From CAZOWM01 sp964583615 (GTDB lineage: Bacteria; Spirochaetota; B62-G9; DRHN01), in the NCBI GenBank assembly GCA_964583615.1, contig CAZOWM010000002.1, positions 1 through 64,000 of the forward strand: DNA of 64,000 nt, written 5' to 3'. The notes beneath the pieces were generated by a model, which saw nothing but the letters and a program-made list of their open reading frames with translations, was not told the origin of the DNA and made no database searches. Made by a program: the position numbers and the translations under genes. The first letter of the stretch is position 1. Each line of letters opens with the position of its first letter. Of this stretch, positions 8,685-17,111 are shown piece after piece.

Positions 8685-9391
8685 AAATTTTTCTCCCTCA
8701 TTCTCCTCGTGTAGATTTGGCGAGCAAGCTCGAGGTCATGCGGGTAGGTAATTTTGAAATTTTCTCTTGAACACTCTATGCACTGAACTTTCCCCTGTAC
8801 GCTCTCCACCAGGGTCGAGTCGTCGGTCGCGAAGAATCCCGTGCTCTGGGCGTGCTCAAACGCGTCCAGCGCAAGATCGAAGCGGATAACCTGCGGGGTC
8901 TGTGCGATCCAAACCGATTCCCGCATGGGGGTACAGTCGATAAGGTTGTCGCTGTTGACGATCTTCACCGTATCGGATGCGGGAAATGCGAGGAGGCTCG
9001 CTCCGAACTCATGGGCCCCCTGGAGACACCTGTCCAGCTCGGCGTGCGTCACAAAGGGATTCACTGCATTGTGTATCATGAGGTATGAGTCGCGCGGGAT
9101 ATTGAGCGCTTTCAGCTTTTCTATGATGTGATATGTTGATTCCTGGCGGGTTTCAAAGGAATATTCGATGGAGACGACTTTTTCGATGTCGCTTTGTGCG
9201 ATCAGCTCACGAAGCCGGTCGATGTTCTCTTCTCCCGTGGTTACGATGATCGAGTCGATTTCCCTGTAATCGGCAAACGTCCTGAGGGTGTAGTATATGA
9301 TCGGCCGCCCGTTCAGCCTCAGAAAAATCTTGTTCTCTTTGGTTTTCATCCGTTCACCGTTTCCGCCGGCACAAATTATTGCTATATTCAT
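8672..9391 (-). CDS. ispD: 2-C-methyl-D-erythritol 4-phosphate cytidylyltransferase
   Basis: Transfers CMP to methylerythritol phosphate in the MEP pathway. The 239-residue protein carries the nucleotidyltransferase start AGGNGERM, the sugar-nucleotide segments RPIIYYTL and VHNAVNPFV-like IHNAVNPFV, and TQTPQ-like IAQTPQV. It is first in the leftward operon ispD-ispF-dusB and divergent from ispE, the next enzyme in the pathway. Three consecutive MEP enzymes therefore share one 90-base divergent control region. Confidence 0.96.
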   Translation of the reverse strand: MNIAIICAGGNGERMKTKENKIFLRLNGRPIIYYTLRTFADYREIDSIIVTTGEENIDRLRELIAQSDIEKVVSIEYSFETRQESTYHIIEKLKALNIPRDSYLMIHNAVNPFVTHAELDRCLQGAHEFGASLLAFPASDTVKIVNSDNLIDCTPMRESVWIAQTPQVIRFDLALDAFEHAQSTGFFATDDSTLVESVQGKVQCIECSRENFKITYPHDLELARQIYTRRMREKNFWYE

Positions 9392-9424
9392 GAAGAAATC
9401 CTTTTAATGCTTTCTGCTCTTCAT

Positions 9425-9452
9425 AATATACTATGAAAGCCCTGTGAATCAA
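9425..9452 (-). promoter_or_regulatory. Promoter of ispD-ispF-dusB, overlapping a possible ispE -10
   Basis: Minus strand TTGATT (9447-9452), 16-base spacer, TATATT (9425-9430). On the plus strand TATACT (9427-9432) in the same place could be the -10 of ispE, so the two divergent -10 elements would share bases and compete. Confidence 0.55.
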
Positions 9453-9481
9453 TAAATAATGACAAATAAAAGACAAAAATT

Positions 9482-10366
9482 ATGCCAAAGCACGCTGAAC
9501 GGATCGAGTGCGCCGCACACGCGAAGTTAAACCTGGCACTCAACATCATCCCTGAAAGAAGTGATCGAGGCTACTTCAAGGTGGATTTTCTCAACATATC
9601 GATCTCGCTGCACGATACCGTGCACATCACCCGGCTCAAGGATCACACAGTCCTTGTAAACGAGCCGGTAGTGGACGGAGGAGAAAATATCGCCTTCGAG
9701 GCTGCCCGCCTCATGTTTCGGCGGTTCGGGCTCCCCGGTGGTGTCTCGATCGAAATCACGAAACGCATTCCCCCGCGGGCCGGGCTCGGCGGGGGCTCTT
9801 CGGATGCGGCGGCAGTGATGAGGGGTATCATGAAACTCCACGGCATCCGCACCTCCCACAGAGAACGCATGGAACTTGCCGAAGCCATAGGAATGGACGT
9901 CTGCTACTGCATCACCGGCGGGCTGTGCAGGATTGGAGGGATAGGAAACGTGGTCGAGAGGATTGACGCGCCCTTTTTCCCAGTTCATCTCCTTGTTGCT
10001 GTTCCCGCTCAGAAGAAACCCTCCACGGGCTGGGCGTACTCACTCCTCCGCACAGATGAAATGGGAAAAAACCGCGCATCAACCGGTGAATTGATCCGGG
10101 AAATGCGATCCACGGACAAAAAAAACATCGCCCGTTTCCTGCACAATGACTTTGAGAGGCCCATTGCGAGCGCCTTTCCGGTTGTCGGCGAGATGAAGAA
10201 CCTCATGAAAAAACACGGAGCGCTGAACACACTGCTTGCAGGCTCCGGGCTCTCCGTGTTCGGGGTATTCGATGACGAAGAAACCTGCCGGAGTGCTCAA
10301 AAGAACATCAGTGCTTTCGATGTCCTCTGTTTTGCTGCGCATACTGTTGACAACAGCGACTCATGA
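9482..10366 (+). CDS. ispE: 4-diphosphocytidyl-2-C-methyl-D-erythritol kinase
   Basis: GHMP-family kinase phosphorylating the IspD product. The 294-residue protein has the substrate segment AKLNLAL near its N terminus, the ATP-binding glycine loop PPRAGLGGGSSDAAA and the C-terminal GSGLSVFGVF motif. No clear Shine-Dalgarno precedes ATG 9482; the leader is AT-rich. It is divergent from ispD and convergent with the PurM/HypE-like gene, from which it is separated by only 8 bases. Confidence 0.95.
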   Translation: MPKHAERIECAAHAKLNLALNIIPERSDRGYFKVDFLNISISLHDTVHITRLKDHTVLVNEPVVDGGENIAFEAARLMFRRFGLPGGVSIEITKRIPPRAGLGGGSSDAAAVMRGIMKLHGIRTSHRERMELAEAIGMDVCYCITGGLCRIGGIGNVVERIDAPFFPVHLLVAVPAQKKPSTGWAYSLLRTDEMGKNRASTGELIREMRSTDKKNIARFLHNDFERPIASAFPVVGEMKNLMKKHGALNTLLAGSGLSVFGVFDDEETCRSAQKNISAFDVLCFAAHTVDNSDS

Positions 10367-10374
10367 GCTTTCAA

Positions 10375-11394
10375 TCAAATAAAGATTTTCGTGACGTCAT
10401 CGATTCCTGTGGGACGGGCAGCTGTTTTTTTCCCGTCTTCGATGAGCCAGAACCGGTCTCCGCGCGCGGTAAATTCTCCGATGCGGCTGATCGGGGGAAC
10501 ACTTTCATGCAGCCTTCCAAACGCCCGCTCCAGTCGGGTCGCCTCCTCCCGCGGCACAGATATGAGAAGAGCGCCAGAGGCGATCAAGTTGAAAGGCGAC
10601 AGGTGGAAATGCCTGCAGAGATCAGCGGTCTCGGTATACACGGGAATTCGATCGAGAGAGATCTCAAGCCCCTTCCCTGATGCACGCGCCATCTCATAGG
10701 CGCCGGAAATGACCCCTCCTTCGGTGGGATCGTGCATTCCGGTCACGCGTGCGGCGTTTCGTGCACGAAAAGCATCCTTGACCACACTGATCCCCGGGAC
10801 GGAGAGAAACTCGCGGCACCTCACGTAAAAATCCTTCCCGAATGTGTCTATCACCTCCTCCTTTTTTTCCCGTGCAATGATGGATGTCGCCTCTATTGCG
10901 ACCCCTTTTGTTATATACAGAAGATCCCCTTCGCAGATGTTGATATTGCTGACGAGCTCGCCCTTTGCCGCTTCACCCAGCATCGTTCCGGAGAGTATGG
11001 GGCTTCGAAGCCCGTGTGTGACTTCCGTGTGCCCTCCGATCAGCTCGATGCCGAGCTCTCTGCACGCCTGCCGCAGATCCTTCATGATGTCTTCGAGCAT
11101 GCGCACCGTGGCCCTGTGCTCCGGCAGCAGCATGGTAACGAGAAACCACCGCGGAGTCCCTCCCATCGCGGCAATGTCGTTTGCATTGATGTTGACCACA
11201 TACCAGCCGATTCGATCTGAGACGAAGGTGATCGGATCACTCTTCACGATGAGATAACTCTCCCCAATATCGATCGCAGCTGCGTCCTCTCCTATCCCCG
11301 GTCCCACCACCACCTTTTTGTCCCGTATCTCGATTTTGCCGAGTATCTTTTCAAGAAACTCGCTTTTCAGCTTGCCGGTCTCGAGTGTGCTCAT
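10375..11394 (-). CDS. AIR synthase (PurM/HypE superfamily) related protein
   Basis: About 339 residues with the two-domain PurM-like architecture. There is an N-terminal ATP-binding part with GPGIGEDAA, VKSDPI, NINANDIAAMG and GGHTEV, and a C-terminal part with MHDPTEGGV and SSGALL-like ASGALLISVP. This matches the HypE-like AIR-synthase-related branch rather than true PurM, ThiL or SelD; the specific reaction is unknown. The start is uncertain. ATG 11394 gives the family-typical beginning (LETGKL), but ATG 11436, only 6 bases after a TAATAC element, is also possible. No other hyp genes are in the window. It is divergent from a MobB-like GTPase. Confidence 0.8.
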   Translation of the reverse strand: MSTLETGKLKSEFLEKILGKIEIRDKKVVVGPGIGEDAAAIDIGESYLIVKSDPITFVSDRIGWYVVNINANDIAAMGGTPRWFLVTMLLPEHRATVRMLEDIMKDLRQACRELGIELIGGHTEVTHGLRSPILSGTMLGEAAKGELVSNINICEGDLLYITKGVAIEATSIIAREKKEEVIDTFGKDFYVRCREFLSVPGISVVKDAFRARNAARVTGMHDPTEGGVISGAYEMARASGKGLEISLDRIPVYTETADLCRHFHLSPFNLIASGALLISVPREEATRLERAFGRLHESVPPISRIGEFTARGDRFWLIEDGKKTAARPTGIDDVTKIFI

Positions 11395-11484
11395 GTGCAT
11401 ATCCGTGTAAAAATCTGGAATTTCCGCAGCATCCATAGTAATGTATTATTCCATGTGACAATGTACAAGAATTTTGGAGGATCC

Positions 11485-11997
11485 GTGAAGCCGATCATCT
11501 TCTGCGGATATCACAATACGGGAAAAACAACGTTGATGGCAAAGGCGGTCGCCGGCCTGCGCGGCCACGGGTGGGAGGTGAGCGCGGTAAAGCACATGGG
11601 TTTGGACAAGTACGTACTCGACGAAACCCATGACACAGGAATCCTTCTTCAGTCGGGCTGCAGTGAGGTCAGGGCGCTCACGGAATCCTTTACCGTGCAT
11701 TACCGGCGCGAGCGGGAATTCGGGGCTGCTGAGAGGCTCCACGCGCTTCTCCGGTTGTTCGAAGCTGATTACGTGCTCATCGAGGGATTCAAATCCTATG
11801 TGGGAGTGATTCCAAAGATCGTGTTCGGGCGGACAAAAGAACAGATCGGTTCCCTCATCGACGCCGGCACGGTCGCCTACTCAGGGATCGGGATCGAAGA
11901 TTTCGGGTTTCCCCGGATGAGGTTCATTTCCCCGGGCGCGGCACCCGAGACGGTCGCAGAGTTCATCGAAACGCACACTGACCGGTTTTCTCCGTAA
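11485..11997 (+). CDS. MobB-like molybdopterin-guanine dinucleotide biosynthesis GTPase
   Basis: A 170-residue P-loop protein with the Walker A motif GYHNTGKTT directly at the N terminus, AVKHMG after the first helix, and YVLIEGFK, the hallmark Walker B-type segment of MobB proteins. Family members bind GTP and assist guanylation of molybdopterin. The start is GTG 11485, four bases after GGAGG; upstream in-frame ATGs at 11395 and 11461 lack such a site. No other molybdenum-cofactor gene is present, so a cofactor role is inferred from family only. Confidence 0.82.
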   Translation: MKPIIFCGYHNTGKTTLMAKAVAGLRGHGWEVSAVKHMGLDKYVLDETHDTGILLQSGCSEVRALTESFTVHYRREREFGAAERLHALLRLFEADYVLIEGFKSYVGVIPKIVFGRTKEQIGSLIDAGTVAYSGIGIEDFGFPRMRFISPGAAPETVAEFIETHTDRFSP

Positions 11998-12101
11998 TCC
12001 GCATACTCGTCCGTGAAATTGAACACACCCTCGAAAAAGCTCCTTTCAACCCTTATCTGCGCACTGGGGTGAGAATCGGATAGACGCGCATCAGGTTGTT
12101 C

Positions 12102-13094
12102 TCACTCCATGAAAAATTCTTTGTAGAGGAGAAAGTTGACAAAGGGGTTTCGCTGCAGGTTCGAAGAAGGGGTATTGAGGTTCCCGGCATAATCGACGAG
12201 GAGCCGGGCGAAGGACTCGCGTTCGGTTTTGAAAAAGTAGAGGGCGAGGTCCAGAATGGCCTCACTATACAAAGCCCGCTTTTCGGGGGTGAAGTAAAAC
12301 GTAAATACTTTTTCGATCACGTCATTCACCCGTTCCTGCGGGCTTTTTCCCTGAAGAATGAGCGTGCTCCTTTTGGCACGTTCGATCTCCTCTTTGAACT
12401 CTCTCATGTCCTCCGGGGGAAGGGAAAGTGAGACGATTTCCTTCTGCTGGAAGAGGGCCTTTTCCTCATCCGGTTTTACGAGCCGTGTAAGCTGTGAAGG
12501 AATCAAATCGAGCATAGGATGTCTCGGCGGCTGCGGGTCTTCTTTGCGCAGGACGTCTGGCAGCGATGAAATTCCCGATAGTTCTTTGCCGTCAGTGTTT
12601 TTGAGCGCAGTGTTCAGTTTGTACAGGGCATATGGCTCTGGCGCATGAAAAAGCCCCGGCGTGTCCTGCGCGATTCTGCTGAACTGTTTCTTCGCGGATT
12701 GCTGAAGGGTGTATGCCACGAGACCGCGCACAGGGTTGACCGTAAAACGGGCTGCCTTCAGGGAAGAGGTCGATGTTTCGAGCAGGGAGAACACCACAAG
12801 GCTGTTCCACTGCGAGTCAGGGATCGAAACAACACATTCACCGATTTGATACGTTGGTTTCACGGCCGCTGATTTTTCCTGCCTTTCGGGCCGCGCTTCG
12901 TCAACGTCTATTCCCCTTGAATGCAGCACGTAGAGAGCCTTTTTCGCTGCCTTGCGCAAAAGCTTAGGCTGGGAGGAATCGAGCGCACACTTCCAAAGCT
13001 GCCCGAGAACCATGCTTAGCTCTCCCCCTTCCGCCGCACTGAAAACAGCCTTCGGGTCCCGAAGGATGATCTCTTTCAGCTGATCTTCTGTCAT
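12102..13094 (-). CDS. Conserved protein of unknown function, paired with the GIY-YIG gene
   Basis: I do not recognise a characterised family. The 330-residue protein has no signal peptide or membrane segment and is predicted cytoplasmic. The N-terminal 60 residues look alpha-helical, with a LRKAAKKALYVLHSRGI stretch reminiscent of HEAT-like helical repeats. The middle is mixed alpha/beta, and the C-terminal 100 residues are again helix-rich and charged. A very strong GGGAGGA site precedes ATG 13094. It starts 24 bases after the GIY-YIG gene on the same strand, so the two are almost certainly co-transcribed and may act together. Confidence 0.8.
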   Translation of the reverse strand: MTEDQLKEIILRDPKAVFSAAEGGELSMVLGQLWKCALDSSQPKLLRKAAKKALYVLHSRGIDVDEARPERQEKSAAVKPTYQIGECVVSIPDSQWNSLVVFSLLETSTSSLKAARFTVNPVRGLVAYTLQQSAKKQFSRIAQDTPGLFHAPEPYALYKLNTALKNTDGKELSGISSLPDVLRKEDPQPPRHPMLDLIPSQLTRLVKPDEEKALFQQKEIVSLSLPPEDMREFKEEIERAKRSTLILQGKSPQERVNDVIEKVFTFYFTPEKRALYSEAILDLALYFFKTERESFARLLVDYAGNLNTPSSNLQRNPFVNFLLYKEFFME

Positions 13095-13118
13095 GTCCTC
13101 CCTCTTTCAGATGCCGCA

Positions 13119-14495
13119 TCACACAACATAACGCCGTTTCTCCTGCATAAGGCCGGAAAGCTCGGTACAGTGAAGCCGCAACGCAGCAAGCACATCCTGC
13201 ACGGACCGGTACTGGTCTATCTCCACGATGTTTATTCTCTCCTCATACCGCTTCATGTACGAAAGCGCGATGACCTGGAGCGGATCAAATCCGCGGTGCG
13301 CCCCTCCCCGCATCTCCTTGATGATCTCCACCACCCGCGCTTCATCGGGTTTCACGCAGTCGAAGTCGTTTTCCATCAGAAAGGAGTTTTCCGAAATAAA
13401 GTACAGTTTGAGCGTACTCTGTTCCTTTCCGGGGAGCAGCAGTATCCTGTCGGAAACCGATATCCTCCTTTCCGGTACTTTTACCCGCTTGTTGTACTGC
13501 GGCCTGTGCATCTCGATCAGCCTGAACTCCTCGATTATCGCCTCGAGATCGGAGCCGAGCGTGCGGTACTGGATCGTGAAAAGCTCCTCGAGGATTCCTT
13601 CGATCTTTTCCACGCTTTCTCCCGTGTTCCAGAAATAGGAGTGAACACGGATGCGCAGGTTGTTCGTCTTCCCGACATAGATCAGCTCGTTCTTCCGATT
13701 GAAAAACTGGTAGACTCCGGGCATTTCCGGGATGTCCCTGAGAAAATCTCTGTCGAATCCGTAGCGGGAAAAATCGACATCCTTTCTGTTTCCCAGTGAG
13801 AACTGAAAAAGCTGCCCATAAGTGAAAATAGCTCTTTCCTTTACCACTTTCAGAATGTACTCGAGGATATACACGAGCGTCTCTGTTTTCGATGAGGGGC
13901 GGTCTGACTGGATGTTTCGAATTCCGAACTGCTCCACAATCTGCTCCCATGTTTTCAGCGTTTTGTCAGGAAAAAGAAGGGAGACAAGCGCCCTGACAGA
14001 AAGCGTGCGCAGCTCGGGCTGCAGCGGTGAGTGTGACCTGTACACTTTTTTCAGTATTCCCAGGCTCCTCAAATCGTGGGGAACGAACACACTCCTCCGT
14101 ACATCCCGGATGACCGTTTTGATATCGAGATTCTTCTCGACGATCCCCCCTCTGTATCTGACAAACGATGACAGGGGGGCGAGAAAAGAAAAAACGTCTT
14201 TGCCGGAAGCCGTAAACCTCTTTGAGGACTTTCTCGGGTCCTCAATGGTAAAAAGAACAAAGCTGATTTCATGAATCGGAAGGCTTTCGACGGAAACTGT
14301 TTTCAATGCCTTCCATGAGCGGTCCTCTGACTGTGAAAAACGCGCGTCTGTACCGAGGATAGGCTCCACGATCTTTTGGGCAATCTCATCATCCGGAGAA
14401 TCGATCTTGAAGAACTCCTTCAGGATCTGTGCATTGGAGAGGCTCTTTTTTTCCTCACGCATTGCCGAGTAGATCCTGTCAGTAATGCTTTCCAT
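13119..14495 (-). CDS. GIY-YIG nuclease with N-terminal helical region and degenerate DnaQ-like exonuclease domain
   Basis: A 458-residue protein in three parts. Residues 1-70 resemble the winged-helix-like N terminus seen in exonuclease/UvrC fusion proteins. Residues 77-215 align by eye with a DnaQ-type 3'-5' exonuclease (FVLFTIED for FVVFDVET; VPHDLRSLGIL for the HNxxFD region; ELRTLSVRALVSLLFP; FGI; DRPSSKTE for HRAxxDA), but most acidic catalytic residues are gone. Residues 257-340 are a UvrC-type GIY-YIG domain with GVY (260-262), YVG (273-275), Arg281, Glu318 and Asn335, all catalytic positions kept. The last 120 residues are unassigned. A structure-specific DNA repair nuclease is likely, with the exonuclease fold used for binding. 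It is first gene of a two-gene operon. Confidence 0.85.
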   Translation of the reverse strand: MESITDRIYSAMREEKKSLSNAQILKEFFKIDSPDDEIAQKIVEPILGTDARFSQSEDRSWKALKTVSVESLPIHEISFVLFTIEDPRKSSKRFTASGKDVFSFLAPLSSFVRYRGGIVEKNLDIKTVIRDVRRSVFVPHDLRSLGILKKVYRSHSPLQPELRTLSVRALVSLLFPDKTLKTWEQIVEQFGIRNIQSDRPSSKTETLVYILEYILKVVKERAIFTYGQLFQFSLGNRKDVDFSRYGFDRDFLRDIPEMPGVYQFFNRKNELIYVGKTNNLRIRVHSYFWNTGESVEKIEGILEELFTIQYRTLGSDLEAIIEEFRLIEMHRPQYNKRVKVPERRISVSDRILLLPGKEQSTLKLYFISENSFLMENDFDCVKPDEARVVEIIKEMRGGAHRGFDPLQVIALSYMKRYEERINIVEIDQYRSVQDVLAALRLHCTELSGLMQEKRRYVV

Positions 14496-14543
14496 GCACT
14501 TCTCTCAGAAAAATGTGAAATTCTTATGCAGCACTCCAACTAA

Positions 14544-14554
14544 TATAATATAAT
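14544..14554. promoter_or_regulatory. Tandem TATAAT elements between divergent genes
   Basis: Two overlapping TATAAT hexamers (14544-14549, 14549-14554) lie upstream of the cyclic-nucleotide-binding protein. On the other strand the same bases read TATTATATTA and could serve the GIY-YIG operon. No strong -35 is visible on either strand. Confidence 0.45.
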
Positions 14555-14598
14555 ATGAAAAGGGAGCAAAAAAGGAAAGCCAAGAGGGAAAACGGGGA

Positions 14599-15216
14599 AT
14601 GGAAAAGGGAACGGAACAGGAAAAAAAGCATTACAAGTACAGTTTCTTCAAGGCGGGAACGAAAATATTCAACCAGGGCGACAGGGGAACGGACATCTAC
14701 ATCCTGAAAAAAGGAGCGGTGACCGTAATTGTCGACGACCAGATCGTGGGGCTGATAAATACGCCGGAAACGATCATCGGAGAAATGGCCTACTTTCTTA
14801 ATTTGAACAGAACCGCGTCCGTGGAGGCGGTGGAGGATTCCGAATTCATCATCATATCCGGTGAATACCTCTATGAAACGGTGATGAAAAAACCGAAAAT
14901 CGGAATCGACCTCATTAAGATACTCAGCGCGCGGCTCGCGAAAACCACAAAACACGTGACGCACCTCGAGCATGAAATCATCGACTACCGCAACGAGCTG
15001 AGGAATCTCAAGGGGATTGCAGAAGAGATGAAGCCGAGCGCTCTCGAAAAACTCGTTTCCTACGGATTCCTCTCCCATGAGCAGATGGAGGAGTGCACAA
15101 AAACACTGGAAAATGCAAAGGATGAAAAAAAGAGTGTCTCTCTATCAAAGATCCTCGTGGAAAAAAATTACCTCTCACCGGAACAGCTCGTCCAGTTTCT
15201 CGAAATCCGACAGTAA
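14599..15216 (+). CDS. Cyclic nucleotide-binding domain protein with C-terminal MshEN-like domain
   Basis: A 205-residue cytoplasmic protein. Residues about 14-115 form a CNB/Crp-type beta barrel (FKAGTKIFNQGD start, GEMAYF phosphate-binding-cassette region, NRTASVEA). There is no helix-turn-helix, so it is not a Crp-like regulator. After a helical linker, residues about 150-205 show two short repeats (LVSYGFLSHEQMEE and LVEKNYLSPEQLVQFL) like those of the GspE/MshE N-terminal fold, which in some proteins binds cyclic-di-GMP. The cassette lacks an obvious GExxR, so nucleotide binding is uncertain. A signalling or scaffolding role is inferred. GGGGA precedes ATG 14599. Confidence 0.8.
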   Translation: MEKGTEQEKKHYKYSFFKAGTKIFNQGDRGTDIYILKKGAVTVIVDDQIVGLINTPETIIGEMAYFLNLNRTASVEAVEDSEFIIISGEYLYETVMKKPKIGIDLIKILSARLAKTTKHVTHLEHEIIDYRNELRNLKGIAEEMKPSALEKLVSYGFLSHEQMEECTKTLENAKDEKKSVSLSKILVEKNYLSPEQLVQFLEIRQ

Positions 15217-15374
15217 GCGTAATTCAGCAGAATAGATCCGTCTTTCCGCTCGGAGAAAAGCTTTTTCAAAACAGAAATCGCTCGCACCCGGGAGATTATT
15301 TCAGAGCCAGATCTGATGGGAATTCAGCATTTCTATTCCAAGACTGGGGCTTCTCCTGTTTCATTCTCCTCACC

Positions 15375-15403
15375 TTGACTGTCGGGCAGATGAGATGTAT
15401 AGT
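15375..15403 (+). promoter_or_regulatory. Promoter of the glutamate-symporter-like gene
   Basis: TTGACT (15375-15380), a 17-base spacer and TATAGT (15398-15403). This is one of the clearest promoters in the window; the predicted leader is about 48 bases. The rest of the 241-base gap after the CNB gene shows no gene. Confidence 0.75.
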
Positions 15404-15457
15404 GTATGAATCACTGATGTGCACCTGAGGCTGAAAAACGGTCCGGGGAGGGGCGCC

Positions 15458-16891
15458 ATGCACTTTCACTGGTCGATTTTTATCGACCTCGGTATCATCT
15501 CAGTTGCTCTCATGACCGCGACTGCGCTCAGGAAGCGCGTGCACTTCTTCCAAAAATACCTCATTCCCAATGCGCTGGCTGCGGGTTTTTTGCTTCTGCC
15601 CTTTTACAGCTACGCCGGGCCTTTCATCGGTCTTGACAGCGAGGGTCTGGGAAACCTCGTGTTCCATCTTCTCAATATCTCGTTCATCGCCATGACCCTC
15701 AGGACACGGCGGTACAAAGCCTCCGGAAAAAATATCTTTTCAATGGTGATCACCGTGCTTTCACAGTACTCTCTGCAGAGCATGGTGGGGCTCGGCATTA
15801 CCTTTCTGTTCATTGCAACAGTCATACCGAACCTCTTCCCCAGCTTCGGGCTTCTTATCACCCTGGGGTTCGCGCTCGGCCCAGGCCAGGCGTTCGCAAT
15901 CGGTAGTGGGTGGGAGAGCCGCGGCTTCTTCGGCGGAGGGAGCGTGGGGCTCACGTTTGCGGCCATCGGGTTTATCTGGGCCTGTTTCGTAGGAATGTTT
16001 CTGATCAACAATGCGATAAAACGAGGCTGGATCGAGAAAAAAGAGGTTTCTGAGAATCCCGTATCGGTACGCGGCGGTGAAAAAACCGCCTCATCAATCG
16101 AGCCCGGATCCGGGTATGCGCCGAACACCGGCGCGATCGACCAGATGACATACAATTTCGCCATCGTGTGTGCGGTCTACCTTCTCACATACCTTCTTCT
16201 CAGGGGAATCACCGCTGCACTCTCATACACCGGCACCATCGGTATAGACCTCGCGGAGCATCTCTGGGGAATCGCCTTTATATTCGCCTCGCTCGTGGCT
16301 GGGGTGGTGAAAAAGCTCTTTTTTGTGTTTGGTATCGAAGGGAGCATCTCCAACGAACGGCTGACGCGCATCGCGGGAACGTCAGTCGACTTCATGGTCG
16401 CTGCCTCGATCGCTGCGATCTCACTCGTTGTCGTCCGGCACTACTGGCTTCCCATCTCGGTGATGGCGCTTCTGGGCGGCATATGCACGGTGCTTTCACT
16501 GCTCTGGCTTTCGTCCCGCCTGTTCACGGACTATGTGTTTCAGCGCACCATTCTGATCTTCGGGGCCATGACCGGCACGCTTCCCACAGGTCTCGCGCTT
16601 TTGCGCGTGATCGATCCCGAGTTCGAGACACCCGCTTCATCAGACTACATGTATGCGGTGGGGATAATTTTCTTTTTCGCGATCCCCTTCATCTTTTCCA
16701 TGAACTTTCCAGTCTACGGATACACCACCGGCAGGACCATATACTACTGGATGACTTTTTTCATCTACGCAGCGTACCTGATATTCGTTCTCGCTTCGTT
16801 CAGGGTCATGAAGGGAAGGGGCGCGTTCAAGGGTGCGGGAAAACTCTGGAAACCCGACGTGAAGCACGAATGTATGTCATTCAAGGAATAA
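15458..16891 (+). CDS. Sodium/glutamate symporter-like membrane carrier (ESS/GltS-like)
   Basis: A 477-residue polytopic inner-membrane protein with about 11-12 hydrophobic segments, two glycine-rich loops (GPGQAFAIGSGW and GFFGGGSVGLTFAAIG) and a later GAMTGTLPTGLALL. This two-fold pattern resembles the re-entrant loops of the GltS family of Na+-coupled glutamate carriers, though it is longer than typical GltS. The central loop (residues about 190-235) is hydrophilic. The start ATG 15458 directly follows GGGGAGGGG; an in-frame codon at 15419 is unlikely. Substrate is inferred from family resemblance only. Confidence 0.78.
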   Translation: MHFHWSIFIDLGIISVALMTATALRKRVHFFQKYLIPNALAAGFLLLPFYSYAGPFIGLDSEGLGNLVFHLLNISFIAMTLRTRRYKASGKNIFSMVITVLSQYSLQSMVGLGITFLFIATVIPNLFPSFGLLITLGFALGPGQAFAIGSGWESRGFFGGGSVGLTFAAIGFIWACFVGMFLINNAIKRGWIEKKEVSENPVSVRGGEKTASSIEPGSGYAPNTGAIDQMTYNFAIVCAVYLLTYLLLRGITAALSYTGTIGIDLAEHLWGIAFIFASLVAGVVKKLFFVFGIEGSISNERLTRIAGTSVDFMVAASIAAISLVVVRHYWLPISVMALLGGICTVLSLLWLSSRLFTDYVFQRTILIFGAMTGTLPTGLALLRVIDPEFETPASSDYMYAVGIIFFFAIPFIFSMNFPVYGYTTGRTIYYWMTFFIYAAYLIFVLASFRVMKGRGAFKGAGKLWKPDVKHECMSFKE

Positions 16892-17111
16892 TAGGGTGAA
16901 TGTCGAATTTCATACATCGGTCTAAAAATGTGACATTCATGCATACATCGCACGGTAATTTTGAGAACTTCGGATAAGAGATGTCGATATATTCAGTGTT
17001 TTTCACTAAAATATATATTTAAAAACTCGAAGTTCGACTTAATAATTGCTTTTTCCCATGCCGGGTTTTAAATTCTAAAATCCTTCGTACAGGCTTTCGG
17101 GGACATGCAAA
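16892..17111. repeat. AT-rich intergenic region with a dyad and a direct repeat
   Basis: 220 bases without a gene. TGAATGTC (16897-16904) is repeated inverted as GACATTCA (16932-16939). CATACATCG occurs twice in the same orientation (16911-16919 and 16942-16950), 31 bases apart. There is no T run, so this is not a terminator. Further downstream only AT-rich, possibly promoter, sequence for glnS is seen. Confidence 0.45.

Noticed and set aside
12066..12112. Inverted repeat GGGGTGAGAA...TTCTCACTCC
   Set aside because: One mismatch, a 27-base loop and no T run; it overlaps the end of a coding region.
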